Shown: positions 9,015 to 17,461, numbered from the stretch's first letter. The stretch is DNA of 64,000 nt from Nodularia sphaerocarpa UHCC 0038 (GCF_022376295.1 NZ_CP060140.1:2732356-2796355), one strand, 5' to 3'. The notes: a model not told the origin generated them from the letters alone. Translations and numbers: made by a program.

Positions 9015-10382
9015 CTAAAGATTACTCTCAATCATCTGACGATACTCGCTTTTTTGCTTCACACCTTTGACTTCCTGCAACAATTCCTGATTTTTAAAGA
9101 ATTGAATCGTCGGTGTACCTGTGACATTAGCATTTTCCGCAATATCTCGGTCTTGGTCGATATCAATTTCTACAAAATGAATTTTACCCTCAAATTCATC
9201 TACGACTTTATTTAATATCGGCTTCAGAGTATGACAAGGACCGCAACCAGGGGAAATGTATTTGACTATGATTAGGCGATCGCTTTCATGGAATAATTTT
9301 CTTAAAGCATAACCCCCCTCATGGCGAGTTTCCAGCAAATTAAAACCAGCCTCTTGTTCCGCTTCAGTTTTCTTCGCAGACTGGGTTTCCAACTCATTAA
9401 CAGGAGTCGCTAACTGATGAAATTCCGTAATTAAACTCCTAGCAGATAACCAGCGTTCAGCCAACATCGCCGCCATACAGCCAGAACCAGCAGCCGTAAT
9501 TGCTTGACGAAACTCGTGGTCTTGCACATCCCCAGCAGCAAACACACCTTCCACACTCGTTTCTACAGAATTATTTTTAGTGACAATGTAACCCACCTCA
9601 TCCAATTCTAATTGTCCTTGAAATAACCTAGTATTGGGAGAGTGACCAATAGCGTAAAATAAACCCTTAGCGTGGAGTTTACTTTCCTCCCCAGTTTGAT
9701 TATTACGCACCTTCACCCCAGCCATCTGACCATCACCGAAGATATCCACAGCTTCAGTATGCCAATGTACTTGAATTTTAGGATTACTTAAAACCCGGTC
9801 TTGCATAGCCTTAGAAGCCCGCATTTGATCAGAACGCACCAGCAGATTCACCTTAGAACCGTATTTAGTCAAATAAATAGACTCTTCCGCCGCCGAGTCC
9901 CCAGCCCCAATCACAGCTAATTCTGCACCGTGAAAAATGGGAGTCGCACCATCGCAAATTGCACAAGCAGAGATACCCCGACTCCAGAATTGATGTTCAC
10001 TGGGTAAACCCAAACGCTTCGCAGTTGCACCAGTAGCTATAACTATACTATGGGTTTTGAATTCTCTTTCTTGCGATCGGACAATAAAAGGACGCTGACT
10101 CAAATCAACAGAAGTCACATCCTCAGTATATAACTCCGCCCCCCAGCGTTCAGCTTGCGCCTTCATATTATCCATCAGTTCCGGCCCCGTAATACCTTGG
10201 GGAAACCCCGGAAAATTTTCCACCTCCGTAGTTGTCATCAGTTGACCACCCGGTAAACCCCCCATTTCAAAACCTTCAAACACCACAGGTTTTAAATTCG
10301 CTCGTCCCGCATAGATAGCCGCCGTGTAGCCTGCTGGACCAGAACCAATAATTACTAAATTTTCTACAGTCGGGTTACTCAT
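9015..10382 (-). CDS. NADPH-thioredoxin reductase fused to thioredoxin (NTRC)
   Basis: A bifunctional redox enzyme of 455 residues that uses NADPH to reduce 2-Cys peroxiredoxin and other targets in cyanobacteria and chloroplasts. The N-terminal reductase has the FAD motif GSGPAGYTAAIYAGRA, the redox pair C140-AI-C143 in SACAICDGA and the NADPH motif GAGDSAAEES. A linker of about 40 residues leads to a C-terminal thioredoxin domain with active site C380-GP-C383. Length and order match known NTRC proteins. It is monocistronic. Confidence 0.96.
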   Translation of the reverse strand: MSNPTVENLVIIGSGPAGYTAAIYAGRANLKPVVFEGFEMGGLPGGQLMTTTEVENFPGFPQGITGPELMDNMKAQAERWGAELYTEDVTSVDLSQRPFIVRSQEREFKTHSIVIATGATAKRLGLPSEHQFWSRGISACAICDGATPIFHGAELAVIGAGDSAAEESIYLTKYGSKVNLLVRSDQMRASKAMQDRVLSNPKIQVHWHTEAVDIFGDGQMAGVKVRNNQTGEESKLHAKGLFYAIGHSPNTRLFQGQLELDEVGYIVTKNNSVETSVEGVFAAGDVQDHEFRQAITAAGSGCMAAMLAERWLSARSLITEFHQLATPVNELETQSAKKTEAEQEAGFNLLETRHEGGYALRKLFHESDRLIIVKYISPGCGPCHTLKPILNKVVDEFEGKIHFVEIDIDQDRDIAENANVTGTPTIQFFKNQELLQEVKGVKQKSEYRQMIESNL

Positions 10383-10801
10383 AACAATTAAACAAACTCA
10401 TAACGACTACGGCTAATATAGCATGATCAGCTCAGGAATGCGACAGAACCTCACCCCCAGCCCCTCTCCTTGCTTTCGCGTAGCGTCTCCCTTTGGGAGA
10501 AGGAGAGGGGAGCATGAGAAAATATTATCTAAATTTTGTAGCCGGGGTTAGCGCAGCGTAACCCACCATTAATTATGACTGGTGGAAACCTCCCATATCC
10601 TGACTTTCGCCTCAAAGTCTCCCCTCTCCTGACTCTTTCTCCCCTCTCCTTAATAAGGAGAGGGGTTGGGGGTGAGGTTTTATCTGTGTAGTTCCCCAAA
10701 TTATCCCCGCTTGCCGTGTTAAAAACCTGAAAATATGGGAATACTAAAGCTGGTGTCCGCACCTAACCCAACCCAAAAATTTAGTATCAGGAGAAATTAT
10801 C
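10383..10801. other. Intergenic region built from inverted dispersed repeats
   Basis: No gene supported. The arm CCTCACCCCCAGCCCCTCTC (10449-10468) recurs inverted at 10658-10677, so the two arms could pair across about 190 bases. Further short palindromes of the type CTCTCCTTA-TAAGGAGAG lie between them. A 77-codon frame on the minus strand is made of these repeats and is not a gene. The methyltransferase Shine-Dalgarno (AGGAG) is at about 10789. Confidence 0.7.
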
Positions 10802-12136
10802 ATGGGTAATCTAGAATCTGAGCTACTAGAAAAAATTCGGCAACAATTTGACAGTGCGCCCTATCCCCGAAAGCCCCTTGAAGAATCACCTAAAGACAAA
10901 CCCGATTCACTTTATATTCATAGCTTAGTTACATCTTACTATTTAAGAAACCAAAAAGTTATAGATACCAAAGGCAAAGTAATTTTAGATGCTGGATGTG
11001 GCACTGGGTATAAATCTTTAATGTTAGCAGAAGCTAATCCAGGGGCAAAAATTGTCGGTGTGGATATCTCAGCCGAATCAATTAAATTAGCGAGACAACG
11101 GTTAGAATATCATGGCTTTGACCATGCAGAGTTTCATGTCTTAGCTCTTGAAGATTTACCAACCCTAGATGACCAATTTGATTATATTAATTGTGATGAA
11201 CTGCTGTATCTGTTTCCTGACTTAACTGTGGCATTAGGCGCAATGAAAGCAGTTTTAAAACCAGATGGAATTATTCGCAGCAATCTACATAGCTCACTTC
11301 AGAGAGTCAATTTGTTCCGCGCTCAAGAAGTTTTCACCATGATGGGATTAATGGAAGGAAACCCAGAAGACATGGAAATGGACATCGTAGTAGAAACCAT
11401 GAAAGCTTTGAAAGATCAGGTCAATCTGAAAAGTACAACGTGGAATCCCAATTTTGAAGGGGAGGATGGAAAAGAAAGAATTTTAATGAATTACTTGTTT
11501 CAAGGAGATAAGGGTTACACCGTCACTGATATGTTCTCTGCTTTGCGAGGATCTCACCTAGAGTTTATCAGTATGGTGAACTGGCGACAGTGGGGATTGC
11601 TGGATTTATTCAAAGAGCCAGATAATTTACCTACTTTTCTAGCCATGAGCTTACCAGATATATCTATAGAAGAGAGCCTACATTTATATGAACTGCTACA
11701 TCCTGCTCATAGGCTGCTTGACTTTTGGTGTGGTCATCCTCAACCAGCAGAGGCTTTTGTCCCAGTTGCAGAGTGGACTGATTCTGATTGGCGAGTCGCT
11801 CAGGTGCATCTGTGTCCTCAGTTAAAAACTCCCAAGTTCCAAGAAGACCTCATCACTTGTCTGGGAGAAATTCGACCATTTCCCATCAATCAATATTTAT
11901 CACCCACAGAAGGAATTAGGGAGCTAGAAATCTCAAGAGCCAGTTGCTTGATACCTTTGTTAGACCAACCCCAGCCGATGATGTCTCTGGTAGAGCGTTG
12001 GCAACAATTTCGACCCATAGATCCTGTTACCTTAGAACCTACAGCACAAGAACAAGCCTTCAATATAGTCAAACAGTTGCTCATCAGCCTAGAAAAGTTT
12101 GGTTACGTCATGCTGGAGCGGGAAAATAATTCCTAA
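10802..12136 (+). CDS. SAM-dependent class I methyltransferase with long C-terminal extension
   Basis: A 444-residue cytosolic protein. ATG follows AGGAG at a normal distance. Residues about 55-170 form a Rossmann methyltransferase fold with motif I VILDAGCGTGYKS, motif II acidic VGVDIS and a motif IV-like DYINCDELLYLF. The C-terminal 250 residues are helical and contain HPAHRLLDFWCGHP and PLLDQPQPMMSLVERWQQF. Such extensions in cyanobacterial methyltransferases are thought to regulate the enzyme or bind substrate; that is inference. The substrate is unknown. No operon partner. Confidence 0.85.
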   Translation: MGNLESELLEKIRQQFDSAPYPRKPLEESPKDKPDSLYIHSLVTSYYLRNQKVIDTKGKVILDAGCGTGYKSLMLAEANPGAKIVGVDISAESIKLARQRLEYHGFDHAEFHVLALEDLPTLDDQFDYINCDELLYLFPDLTVALGAMKAVLKPDGIIRSNLHSSLQRVNLFRAQEVFTMMGLMEGNPEDMEMDIVVETMKALKDQVNLKSTTWNPNFEGEDGKERILMNYLFQGDKGYTVTDMFSALRGSHLEFISMVNWRQWGLLDLFKEPDNLPTFLAMSLPDISIEESLHLYELLHPAHRLLDFWCGHPQPAEAFVPVAEWTDSDWRVAQVHLCPQLKTPKFQEDLITCLGEIRPFPINQYLSPTEGIRELEISRASCLIPLLDQPQPMMSLVERWQQFRPIDPVTLEPTAQEQAFNIVKQLLISLEKFGYVMLERENNS

Positions 12137-12223
12137 TTTCAACTTTACCCCTGACTCACCTTCCCCGGATTTCTGACCCTCTCCTACAACGAGAGGTAAA
12201 AGGAAAAACGTTAAAGCATCTCT

Positions 12224-12856
12224 CCTTACAGGGGCTACGGTGTACACACAAGTTATGGAATTACCCCACCCTAACCCTCCCCTTGCAAAGGGGAGGGAAT
12301 TAGATTTTCCGGTTTCCCCCCTTGGAAAGGGGGGAAAATCCGGTTCTCCCCCTTGACAAGGGGGAGTTAGAGGGGGTCAGAAGACTTGTGTGTACACCGT
12401 AGTTCCTTACAGGAAAGAGGACTGGAAGTGGGGTTTTTTAGTCTAAAAGTCAAAGTTAAAGCCTATCTCCTTACAGGGGCTACCGTGTACACACATCTTG
12501 GCAATCAACCACAGACCCTGAATTTACCCCCCTTAATCCCCCTTTCTAAGGGGGGAAAATCCGGTTCTCCCCCTTGACAAGGGGGAGTTAGAGGGGGTCA
12601 GAAGACTTGTATGTACATAGTGGTTCCTTACAGGGGAGAGGAATGGAAGTGGGGTTTTTTAGTCTAAAAGTCAAAGTTAAAGCCTATCTCCTTACAGGGG
12701 CTACCGTGTACACACATCTTGGCAATCAACCACAGACCCTGAATTTACCCCCCTTAATCCCCCCTTGGAAAGGGGGGAAAATCCGGTTCTCCCCCTTGAC
12801 AAGGGGGAGTTAGAGGGGGTTAGAAGACTTGTATGTACATAGTAGTTCCTTACAGG
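12224..12856. repeat. Tandem repeat of a MITE-like unit, period 245 then 221 bases
   Basis: CCTTACAGG occurs at 12224, 12405, 12469, 12626, 12690 and 12848. The segments from 12224, 12469 and 12690 are near-identical: a GCTACSGTGTACACAC end, a palindromic GGGGG/CCCCC core, a TTGTRTGTACA end, then a 55-base spacer. Three copies of element plus spacer are therefore stacked head to tail, probably by duplication of an element together with its flank. Confidence 0.85.
12235..12402. mobile_element. Intact 168-base element with perfect 19-base terminal inverted repeats
   Basis: CTACGGTGTACACACAAGT (12235-12253) is repeated as its exact reverse complement at 12384-12402. The element has no coding capacity and a core rich in GGGGGA/TCCCCC hairpins. 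TCCTTACAGG lies just outside both ends, like a long target duplication, but one or two extra bases separate it from the ends. The two further copies in the tandem array have decayed right ends. Confidence 0.65.
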
Positions 12857-13055
12857 GGAGAGGAATTGAAGCGGTGTTTTTTAGTCTCAAAGTAGTCAAA
12901 GAGTCCGTTGGGTTAAGCGCAGCGCCACCCAACGCAGCCAAGTAAATGTTGGGTAAACAACGCTGACGCGAACAACCCAACCTACATTTACTGATTTCTG
13001 GGACTTTATGGAGGATCTGACGGATTGATATTGGAGTAAAAAAAGTTTTTTTGCT

Positions 13056-13088
13056 GGAGGTGATATGAAATTGATCAAGAGTGGGTAA
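13056..13088 (+). promoter_or_regulatory. Pilin leader: near-perfect Shine-Dalgarno and a 7-codon mini-ORF
   Basis: GGAGGTGAT at 13056-13064 matches the 16S rRNA 3' end exactly and is followed at once by ATG AAA TTG ATC AAG AGT GGG TAA (13065-13088), ending 50 bases before the pilin start. It could be a translated leader or a ribosome standby site. The pilin itself has only a modest AGGGA. Confidence 0.4.
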
Positions 13089-13138
13089 GTTATATCTAGA
13101 ACGGGAAAACAGTTTATATCACAGGGAAACTACTTATT

Positions 13139-13714
13139 ATGAAAACCGAATTAAAAGCCAAATTCCTCCAACACATCCTCAACAAAAAGAAAGACGAATC
13201 AGGTTTTACCCTCATTGAATTATTAGTTGTTATCATCATCATCGGTATTCTTTCCGCTATTGCTCTGCCTTCCTTCTTGAACCAAGCTAACAAAGCTCGT
13301 GCTTCAGAAGCGAAAACCTACGCTGGTTCTGTAAACCGCGCTCAACAAGCTTACTACTTAGAAGCTGGCGACTTTGTAACTGATAATGATAACTTTGGTC
13401 AATTGCAACTAGGTATCAACACACAAACAGCGAACTATGTATACACCGTTGATAACGCCGGCGGTATTGGTGCGGCTATCAAGGCTATTCCAGCAGTACC
13501 AGGCGCAGGTGCGCCAACTCTGAAAGGCTACGGTGGTTTTGTGGCTGTTGGAATCACAACCGGTGCTGGTGATGGCGAAGCTACTACACTAGCTGTTCTG
13601 ACTGAAACTCTTGTTCCCCTAGCTCCTGGTGCTGCTACTACTTTGGAAAACGCAACACTAAATGCTGATAGAAGTGCTTTTGTAATCAATGCACAACAAA
13701 AGTTAGTCAAGTAG
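13139..13714 (+). CDS. pilA: Type IV major pilin (PilA-like)
   Basis: Structural subunit of type IV pili, exported and processed at the inner membrane. The 24-residue basic leader ends SG, and cleavage before FTLIELLVVIIIIGILSAIA gives the classic mature N-terminal helix with Glu5. The next stretch, LPSFLNQANKARASEAKTYAGSVNRAQQAYYLE, is typical of cyanobacterial pilins. The C-terminal half is Gly/Ala/Thr-rich and suited to glycosylation. No Cys pair is seen. An intrinsic terminator and an OGT-type glycosyltransferase follow. In Nostoc punctiforme an OGT (OgtA) controls PilA accumulation in hormogonia, which makes the pairing meaningful. Confidence 0.95.
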   Translation: MKTELKAKFLQHILNKKKDESGFTLIELLVVIIIIGILSAIALPSFLNQANKARASEAKTYAGSVNRAQQAYYLEAGDFVTDNDNFGQLQLGINTQTANYVYTVDNAGGIGAAIKAIPAVPGAGAPTLKGYGGFVAVGITTGAGDGEATTLAVLTETLVPLAPGAATTLENATLNADRSAFVINAQQKLVK

Positions 13715-13753
13715 TTAGTAGTCTGGTAAGAATTTTACCAACAAATTTATTCA

Positions 13754-13785
13754 CAGGTGGGTATAATTTACCTACCTGTTTTTTT
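13754..13785 (+). terminator. Intrinsic terminator after the pilin gene
   Basis: CAGGTGGGTA (13754-13763) pairs with TACCTACCTG (13769-13778) with one G-U pair, followed by a run of seven T. It would let pilin be expressed far above the downstream glycosyltransferase, with some read-through. Confidence 0.85.
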
Positions 13786-13802
13786 ATTCTGTGTACCTAT
13801 TT

Positions 13803-16007
13803 ATGAACATTCCCCAAGGGCAACAGCATCTCATAGCCGGAGAATATCAGCAAGCTGCAAAATTGTATGAGGAAGCAATAGCATCTGAACCTGATGTACT
13901 GTCTCACTATTGGTATTTAGGCTTAATGCTGCTTTTGCAAGAAAAAGAAGTAGAGGCACAAATGACTTGGATGCTACCATTAGCTGAGGTAGAAGAAGAA
14001 AATATTCCCACTTATACCCAAGAACTAGCCCAAGTTTTAGAACTAGAAGCCCAAAGACGAGAAACCTTAGCAGAATTTTCCCTAGCTTGGGCAATTCGTC
14101 AGCATCTCAAAGAAATTAACAACTTTGATATCAATAACCTCTTAAAAATTCTCTATCTTTCCTTTCAAATAGATAGCTTTGAACAAATAGAACTAGAGTA
14201 TTCAGAACTAATTGAGTTATTAAATTCTCAAAACTTTGTAGATTTAAACTTAGAATTATTACATCAAGTATCACAGCAAGTTTTGGATACTCCACCCCTC
14301 AATCAATTATCTATAGACTTCATCCAATCCGGCTTACCTTACCTGATCAATACACCAGGTTTTGCTCAGAAATTTGCTGCATCTGTGATGAAAATTGGTC
14401 ATAACTTTCAACAGCCAGCAAAAGCAGCAAGTCTCTTAGAATTATATTTAAATCAAGCTCCAATAGATTCAGAGACATTATTAGATATAATCAGACATTT
14501 AGCTATTTTTTATCAAAATGCTCAGAATTATGCCCAAGGGATAGAACGAGCAAAATTATCTCTTTCCTTATCAACAAAAATAACTGATAGACTTTATGCG
14601 ACTCATCTAGTTTTAAGAGGTTTACTGACTGCTGGTGGATATTGGGAAGAAGTATGTTCAACAAACCAACAGTTAGAAATTTTGCGGCAACAATTTATCT
14701 CAGCCCAGCCAATTGAATTAAACGAAGTACAAACTCTATTTATATTAACACCATCATTTGCCAAGCCGCACATTGAAGATAACCCATCGGATTTCAGGAA
14801 AATCCATAATCAATTAGCCGCAATTTTCCAAAACAATGTGCGCTCTATCCATCAAGAAATATTTCAGCATTATTCCCAACGTCATATTAATCATCGCCAA
14901 ACAGCAACTGCTCAGAGAAAGTTAAAAATTGGCTATGTATCCTACTCCTTAAAAAGACATTCTGTGGGCTGGTTAGCGCGGTGGCTATTTCAACATCACG
15001 ACCATGATAATTTTGAAATTTATACTTATCTGATCAACTACAATCCATTAGACCAATTGGCAGAAAAATGGTATGTAAATAAAGCTGATCAAGCACGTAA
15101 ATTAGGGATAACTGTTTTAGAAGTTGCGGAACAAATATATGCAGATAACATTGATATTCTCATTGACCTAGATAGTATAACTCTAGATATTAGTTGTGCA
15201 GTCATGGCACTCAAACCAGCACCAATTCAAGTTACTTGGCTGGGTTGGGATGCTTCGGGTATACCTGCAATTGATTACTACATAGCAGATCCTTACGTAC
15301 TACCAGATTCAGCCCAGAATTATTATACAGAAAAAATCTTACGATTACCCCAGACCTATATAGCAGTTGATGGCTTTGAAGTGGGTATACCTAGTCTCCG
15401 GCGAGATGAGTTAGATATTCCCAGCGATGCTGTCATATATCTCAGCAGCCAAAGGTCTTATAAACGCCATCCAGAGACAGCAAAATGGCAAATGAGAATC
15501 ATTAAACAAGTACCAAATAGCTACTTTTTAATTAAAGGTGATGCTGAAGAAGAAGCAATTAAAGAGTTTTTCTACAAAATAGCCGCAGAAGAGGGAGTAG
15601 ATGTTTCTAGGCTGAGATTTTTACCCCAAGACCCCTCCGAAGCCGTCCACAGAGCCAACTTAGCCATTGCAGATGTAGTTTTAGATACCTATCCCTATAA
15701 TGGTGCAACTACAACCCTAGAAACATTATGGATGGGTATCCCCTTAGTAACCAGAGTAGGAGAGCAATTTGTATCACGGAATAGCTACACAATGATGATG
15801 AACGTAGGAGTTACAGAAGGACTGGCTTGGACAGATGCAGAATATGTAGAGTGGGGAGTGCGCTTAGGTAAAGATGCTGACTTAAGACAAAAAGTTGCAG
15901 AAAAATTGCGACAGTCAAGACAAACAGCACCGCTATGGAATGGTAAGCAGTTTACCCGTGAGATGGAGAAAGCCTATCAGCAAATGTGGCAAAACTATGT
16001 AATATAA
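13803..16007 (+). CDS. TPR/SPINDLY-type O-GlcNAc transferase-like protein
   Basis: Putative protein O-glycosyltransferase (GT41) of 734 residues from the ATG at 13803; an in-frame GTG four codons earlier lies almost in the terminator and is less likely. The N-terminal 370 residues are helical and TPR-like (AGEYQQAAKLYEEAI). The C-terminal half has the OGT signatures LKIGYVSYSLKRHSVGW, QVTWLGWDASGIPAIDYYIAD and DTYPYNGATTTLETLWMGIPL. It follows pilA at 88 bases in the same direction, so pilin or a pilus component is a plausible target. Identity with N. punctiforme OgtA is possible but unproven. Confidence 0.88.
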   Translation: MNIPQGQQHLIAGEYQQAAKLYEEAIASEPDVLSHYWYLGLMLLLQEKEVEAQMTWMLPLAEVEEENIPTYTQELAQVLELEAQRRETLAEFSLAWAIRQHLKEINNFDINNLLKILYLSFQIDSFEQIELEYSELIELLNSQNFVDLNLELLHQVSQQVLDTPPLNQLSIDFIQSGLPYLINTPGFAQKFAASVMKIGHNFQQPAKAASLLELYLNQAPIDSETLLDIIRHLAIFYQNAQNYAQGIERAKLSLSLSTKITDRLYATHLVLRGLLTAGGYWEEVCSTNQQLEILRQQFISAQPIELNEVQTLFILTPSFAKPHIEDNPSDFRKIHNQLAAIFQNNVRSIHQEIFQHYSQRHINHRQTATAQRKLKIGYVSYSLKRHSVGWLARWLFQHHDHDNFEIYTYLINYNPLDQLAEKWYVNKADQARKLGITVLEVAEQIYADNIDILIDLDSITLDISCAVMALKPAPIQVTWLGWDASGIPAIDYYIADPYVLPDSAQNYYTEKILRLPQTYIAVDGFEVGIPSLRRDELDIPSDAVIYLSSQRSYKRHPETAKWQMRIIKQVPNSYFLIKGDAEEEAIKEFFYKIAAEEGVDVSRLRFLPQDPSEAVHRANLAIADVVLDTYPYNGATTTLETLWMGIPLVTRVGEQFVSRNSYTMMMNVGVTEGLAWTDAEYVEWGVRLGKDADLRQKVAEKLRQSRQTAPLWNGKQFTREMEKAYQQMWQNYVI

Positions 16008-16010
16008 GCT

Positions 16011-16064
16011 CGTAGTGAGGACTTCAGTCCTCTCCATTCCGGAAGCACTGAAGTGCTGACTACG
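16011..16064. repeat. REPIN copy 1 (two inverted REP palindromes)
   Basis: CGTAG followed by the palindrome GAGGACTTCAGTCCTC, a spacer CTCCATTCCGGA, then the palindrome AGCACTGAAGTGCT and closing CTACG. The two halves are in inverted orientation, each with an outer GTAG and a CTTCAG centre. It lies just after the OGT stop. Confidence 0.85.
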
Positions 16065-16159
16065 AACCTTACAAAATTTATTTTGGTAAAATTGAGTAGA
16101 GAAAATAATCAGTTTACATAAATCAGTAAAACTTGAGAAAATTTGCAATAAGTATAAAC

Positions 16160-16375
16160 ATGGAAGCAACAAATAAAAAGGAAGCTTTGTTAAAAGCAAT
16201 ACATGAACGGCTAGAACAAGCTTATGAAGGTACTTTAGAAGCAGTTTTAGAACTGTTAGATATTAGTGAAAGTGAAGATGAAGAGGATATGAGAGATGCA
16301 CTGGCTGAATTAGAGGATGCAAAAGTTAATGGTACTGTTACTTGGGAACAGTACAAGCAAGAATTAAAATCGTGA
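16160..16375 (+). CDS. RelB-like antitoxin
   Basis: A 71-residue acidic, helical protein starting at the ATG at 16160 (an upstream in-frame TTG is weaker). Sequence features such as EGTLEAVLELLDISESEDEEDM and a C-terminal WEQYKQEL helix are usual for antitoxins paired with RelE toxins. The stop overlaps the GTG of the toxin frame (GTGA), the normal coupling of these modules. The antitoxin is intact although its toxin is not. Confidence 0.7.
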   Translation: MEATNKKEALLKAIHERLEQAYEGTLEAVLELLDISESEDEEDMRDALAELEDAKVNGTVTWEQYKQELKS

Positions 16376-16635
16376 CATATCAAATCGAATTTACCAAGGG
16401 TGCTGTAAAACAACTTTAAAAATTACCCACTGAAATTAGAGAACGAATTGATTTAAAAATTCAAGAATTATCTGGTGAACCGCGTCCTGATGGGGTAAAA
16501 AAATTAGAAAGTGAATTATCGCTTTACCGTATTCGAGTAGGCGATTATCGAGTTATATATCAAATACAAGATGATATTTTATTAGTAACCATAGTTAAAG
16601 CGAAATATCGTAGAGAAATTTATCGCAAACAATAA
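16372..16635 (+). pseudogene. RelE/ParE-type toxin with an in-frame TAA at codon 16
   Basis: From the GTG overlapping the antitoxin stop, the frame reads MTYQIEFTKGAVKQL, then TAA (16417-16419), then KLPTEIRERIDLKIQELSG and LSLYRIRVGDYRVIYQIQ to KAKYRREIYRKQ and a TAA at 16635. Everything after the stop stays in frame and has full RelE character, including the Arg-rich RIRVGDYR strand and the YRREIY end. A single change from AAA (Lys) to TAA explains the break. No in-frame ATG, GTG or TTG close behind would restore a complete toxin. Confidence 0.8.
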
Positions 16636-16655
16636 CCGATATTGATACATAAGCT

Positions 16656-16709
16656 CGTAGTGAGGACTTTAGTCCTCTCCATTCCGGAAGCACTGAAGTG
16701 CTGACTACG
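16656..16709. repeat. REPIN copy 2
   Basis: Same architecture as copy 1, from CGTAG to CTACG; the first palindrome has CTTTAG instead of CTTCAG at its centre. It sits between the toxin remnant and the duplicated tail of the transposase gene. Confidence 0.85.
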
Positions 16710-16863
16710 AACATTAAAACATTAAAAGTTATCCCAATCTTTGCCATAACCTTTGACGGGATGAGGACTTTAGTCCTCTCCATTCCGAAAGCACTGAAGT
16801 GCTGACTACGAACATTAAAAAATTAAAAGTTATCCCAATCTTTGCCATAACCTTTGACGGGAT
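16710..16863. repeat. Duplicated 3' tail of the RAYT gene with a REPIN (copy 3) between the copies
   Basis: A 53-base segment at 16710-16762 recurs at 16811-16863 with one mismatch. The second copy contains the last codons and stop of the RAYT gene; the first is a detached tail. Between them lies REPIN copy 3 (about 16763-16810), which has lost its left GTAG where it abuts the detached tail. The pattern implies duplication of a REPIN-plus-gene-end unit, by transposition or unequal recombination. Confidence 0.8.
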
Positions 16864-17455
16864 ATTGAACCCAAGAATCACGTAACCATTGCCGTCCTTG
16901 AGCTTGTAAATACCAGTGAACGCTACTTTGTACCCAGTCATAAGGCGATTTCACCAAATTATGTTTCACAGGGTTGTAATGAATATAATTAAGAGTTGTA
17001 TAGTAATGTCTTTCAGAACGAATAGCGCGATCGCTCCAAGAATACCAGATTTTGCGCCCAGTAATATTGTCTTCTTGATTCCATTGGCGAGAAAGCGCAC
17101 CATGTATTCTACGAAATAAGCCACCTAAGACATCAAAATTTAAAACTTGAATTAGTAAATGATAGTGATTAGGCAAAATAACCCAAGCACAGATTGTTAA
17201 GTTTGTAGAAAGCGCTTCAGCGCTTTCATGATCATTTTCAATAGCGCCAAATCTATCAAATATCATATTTAGCAATTGCTGACGGCGAGATTCAGATTGC
17301 ATATAATGCTGATGTTCATAGCAAGCTGCTGTTAACAAGTAAAACTGTTGACCGCGGATTAGATGTGGTGGCGAGTGGGGTGGATAACCACGACTCAAGC
17401 GGTATTCAACTAATTCAGCTTTTTGTTCTGGTGTAAGTTTCCGATATTTATACAT
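16823..17455 (-). CDS. REP-associated tyrosine transposase (RAYT, Y1/IS200-like)
   Basis: A 210-residue single-strand DNA transposase-like protein. The HUH motif is His97-Tyr98-His99 in WVILPNHYHLLIQ, and the C-terminal signature is YIHYNPVKHNLV, with Tyr157 or Tyr160 as candidate catalytic tyrosine. The N-terminal YRKLTPEQKAELVEYRLSRGYPPH extension is common in cyanobacterial relatives. RAYTs are single-copy domesticated transposases that recognise REP palindromes carrying a 5' GTAG. Here the gene is surrounded by nine REPINs of that design, and an internal GTAG-hairpin lies in its coding sequence. ATG at 17455 is five bases from REPIN copy 4. Confidence 0.9.
   Translation of the reverse strand: MYKYRKLTPEQKAELVEYRLSRGYPPHSPPHLIRGQQFYLLTAACYEHQHYMQSESRRQQLLNMIFDRFGAIENDHESAEALSTNLTICAWVILPNHYHLLIQVLNFDVLGGLFRRIHGALSRQWNQEDNITGRKIWYSWSDRAIRSERHYYTTLNYIHYNPVKHNLVKSPYDWVQSSVHWYLQAQGRQWLRDSWVQYPVKGYGKDWDNF
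17206..17228. repeat. REP-like hairpin inside the RAYT coding sequence
   Basis: GTAG (17206-17209) is followed by the perfect palindrome AAAGCGCTTCAGCGCTTT, with the same CTTCAG centre as the flanking REPs. On the coding strand it encodes ESAEALS at about residues 77-83, shortly before the HUH motif. It may be a captured REP or a self-recognition site. Confidence 0.55.
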
Positions 17456-17461
17456 AGGTTT

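Larger units (their letters stand above)
12137..13138. other. 1-kb intergenic block of tandem and inverted repeats ahead of the pilin gene
   Basis: No protein gene supported. It contains three imperfect tandem copies of a 221-245-base unit (12224 to about 12900), then an inverted repeat pair with arms AGTAAATGTTGGGT and ACCCAACCTACATTTACT (about 12940-12993), then the pilin leader with a strong Shine-Dalgarno and a seven-codon frame. Two apparent 63- and 68-codon frames lie wholly within the tandem units. Confidence 0.75.

Noticed and set aside
10529..10762. 77-codon minus-strand frame
   Set aside because: Built from inverted dispersed repeats (CTCTCCTTAATAAGGAGAG type), with no protein-like pattern.
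12386..12813. Two short plus-strand reading frames (63 and 68 codons) with near-identical products
   Set aside because: They are the same repeat unit read twice and consist of palindromic repeat sequence.
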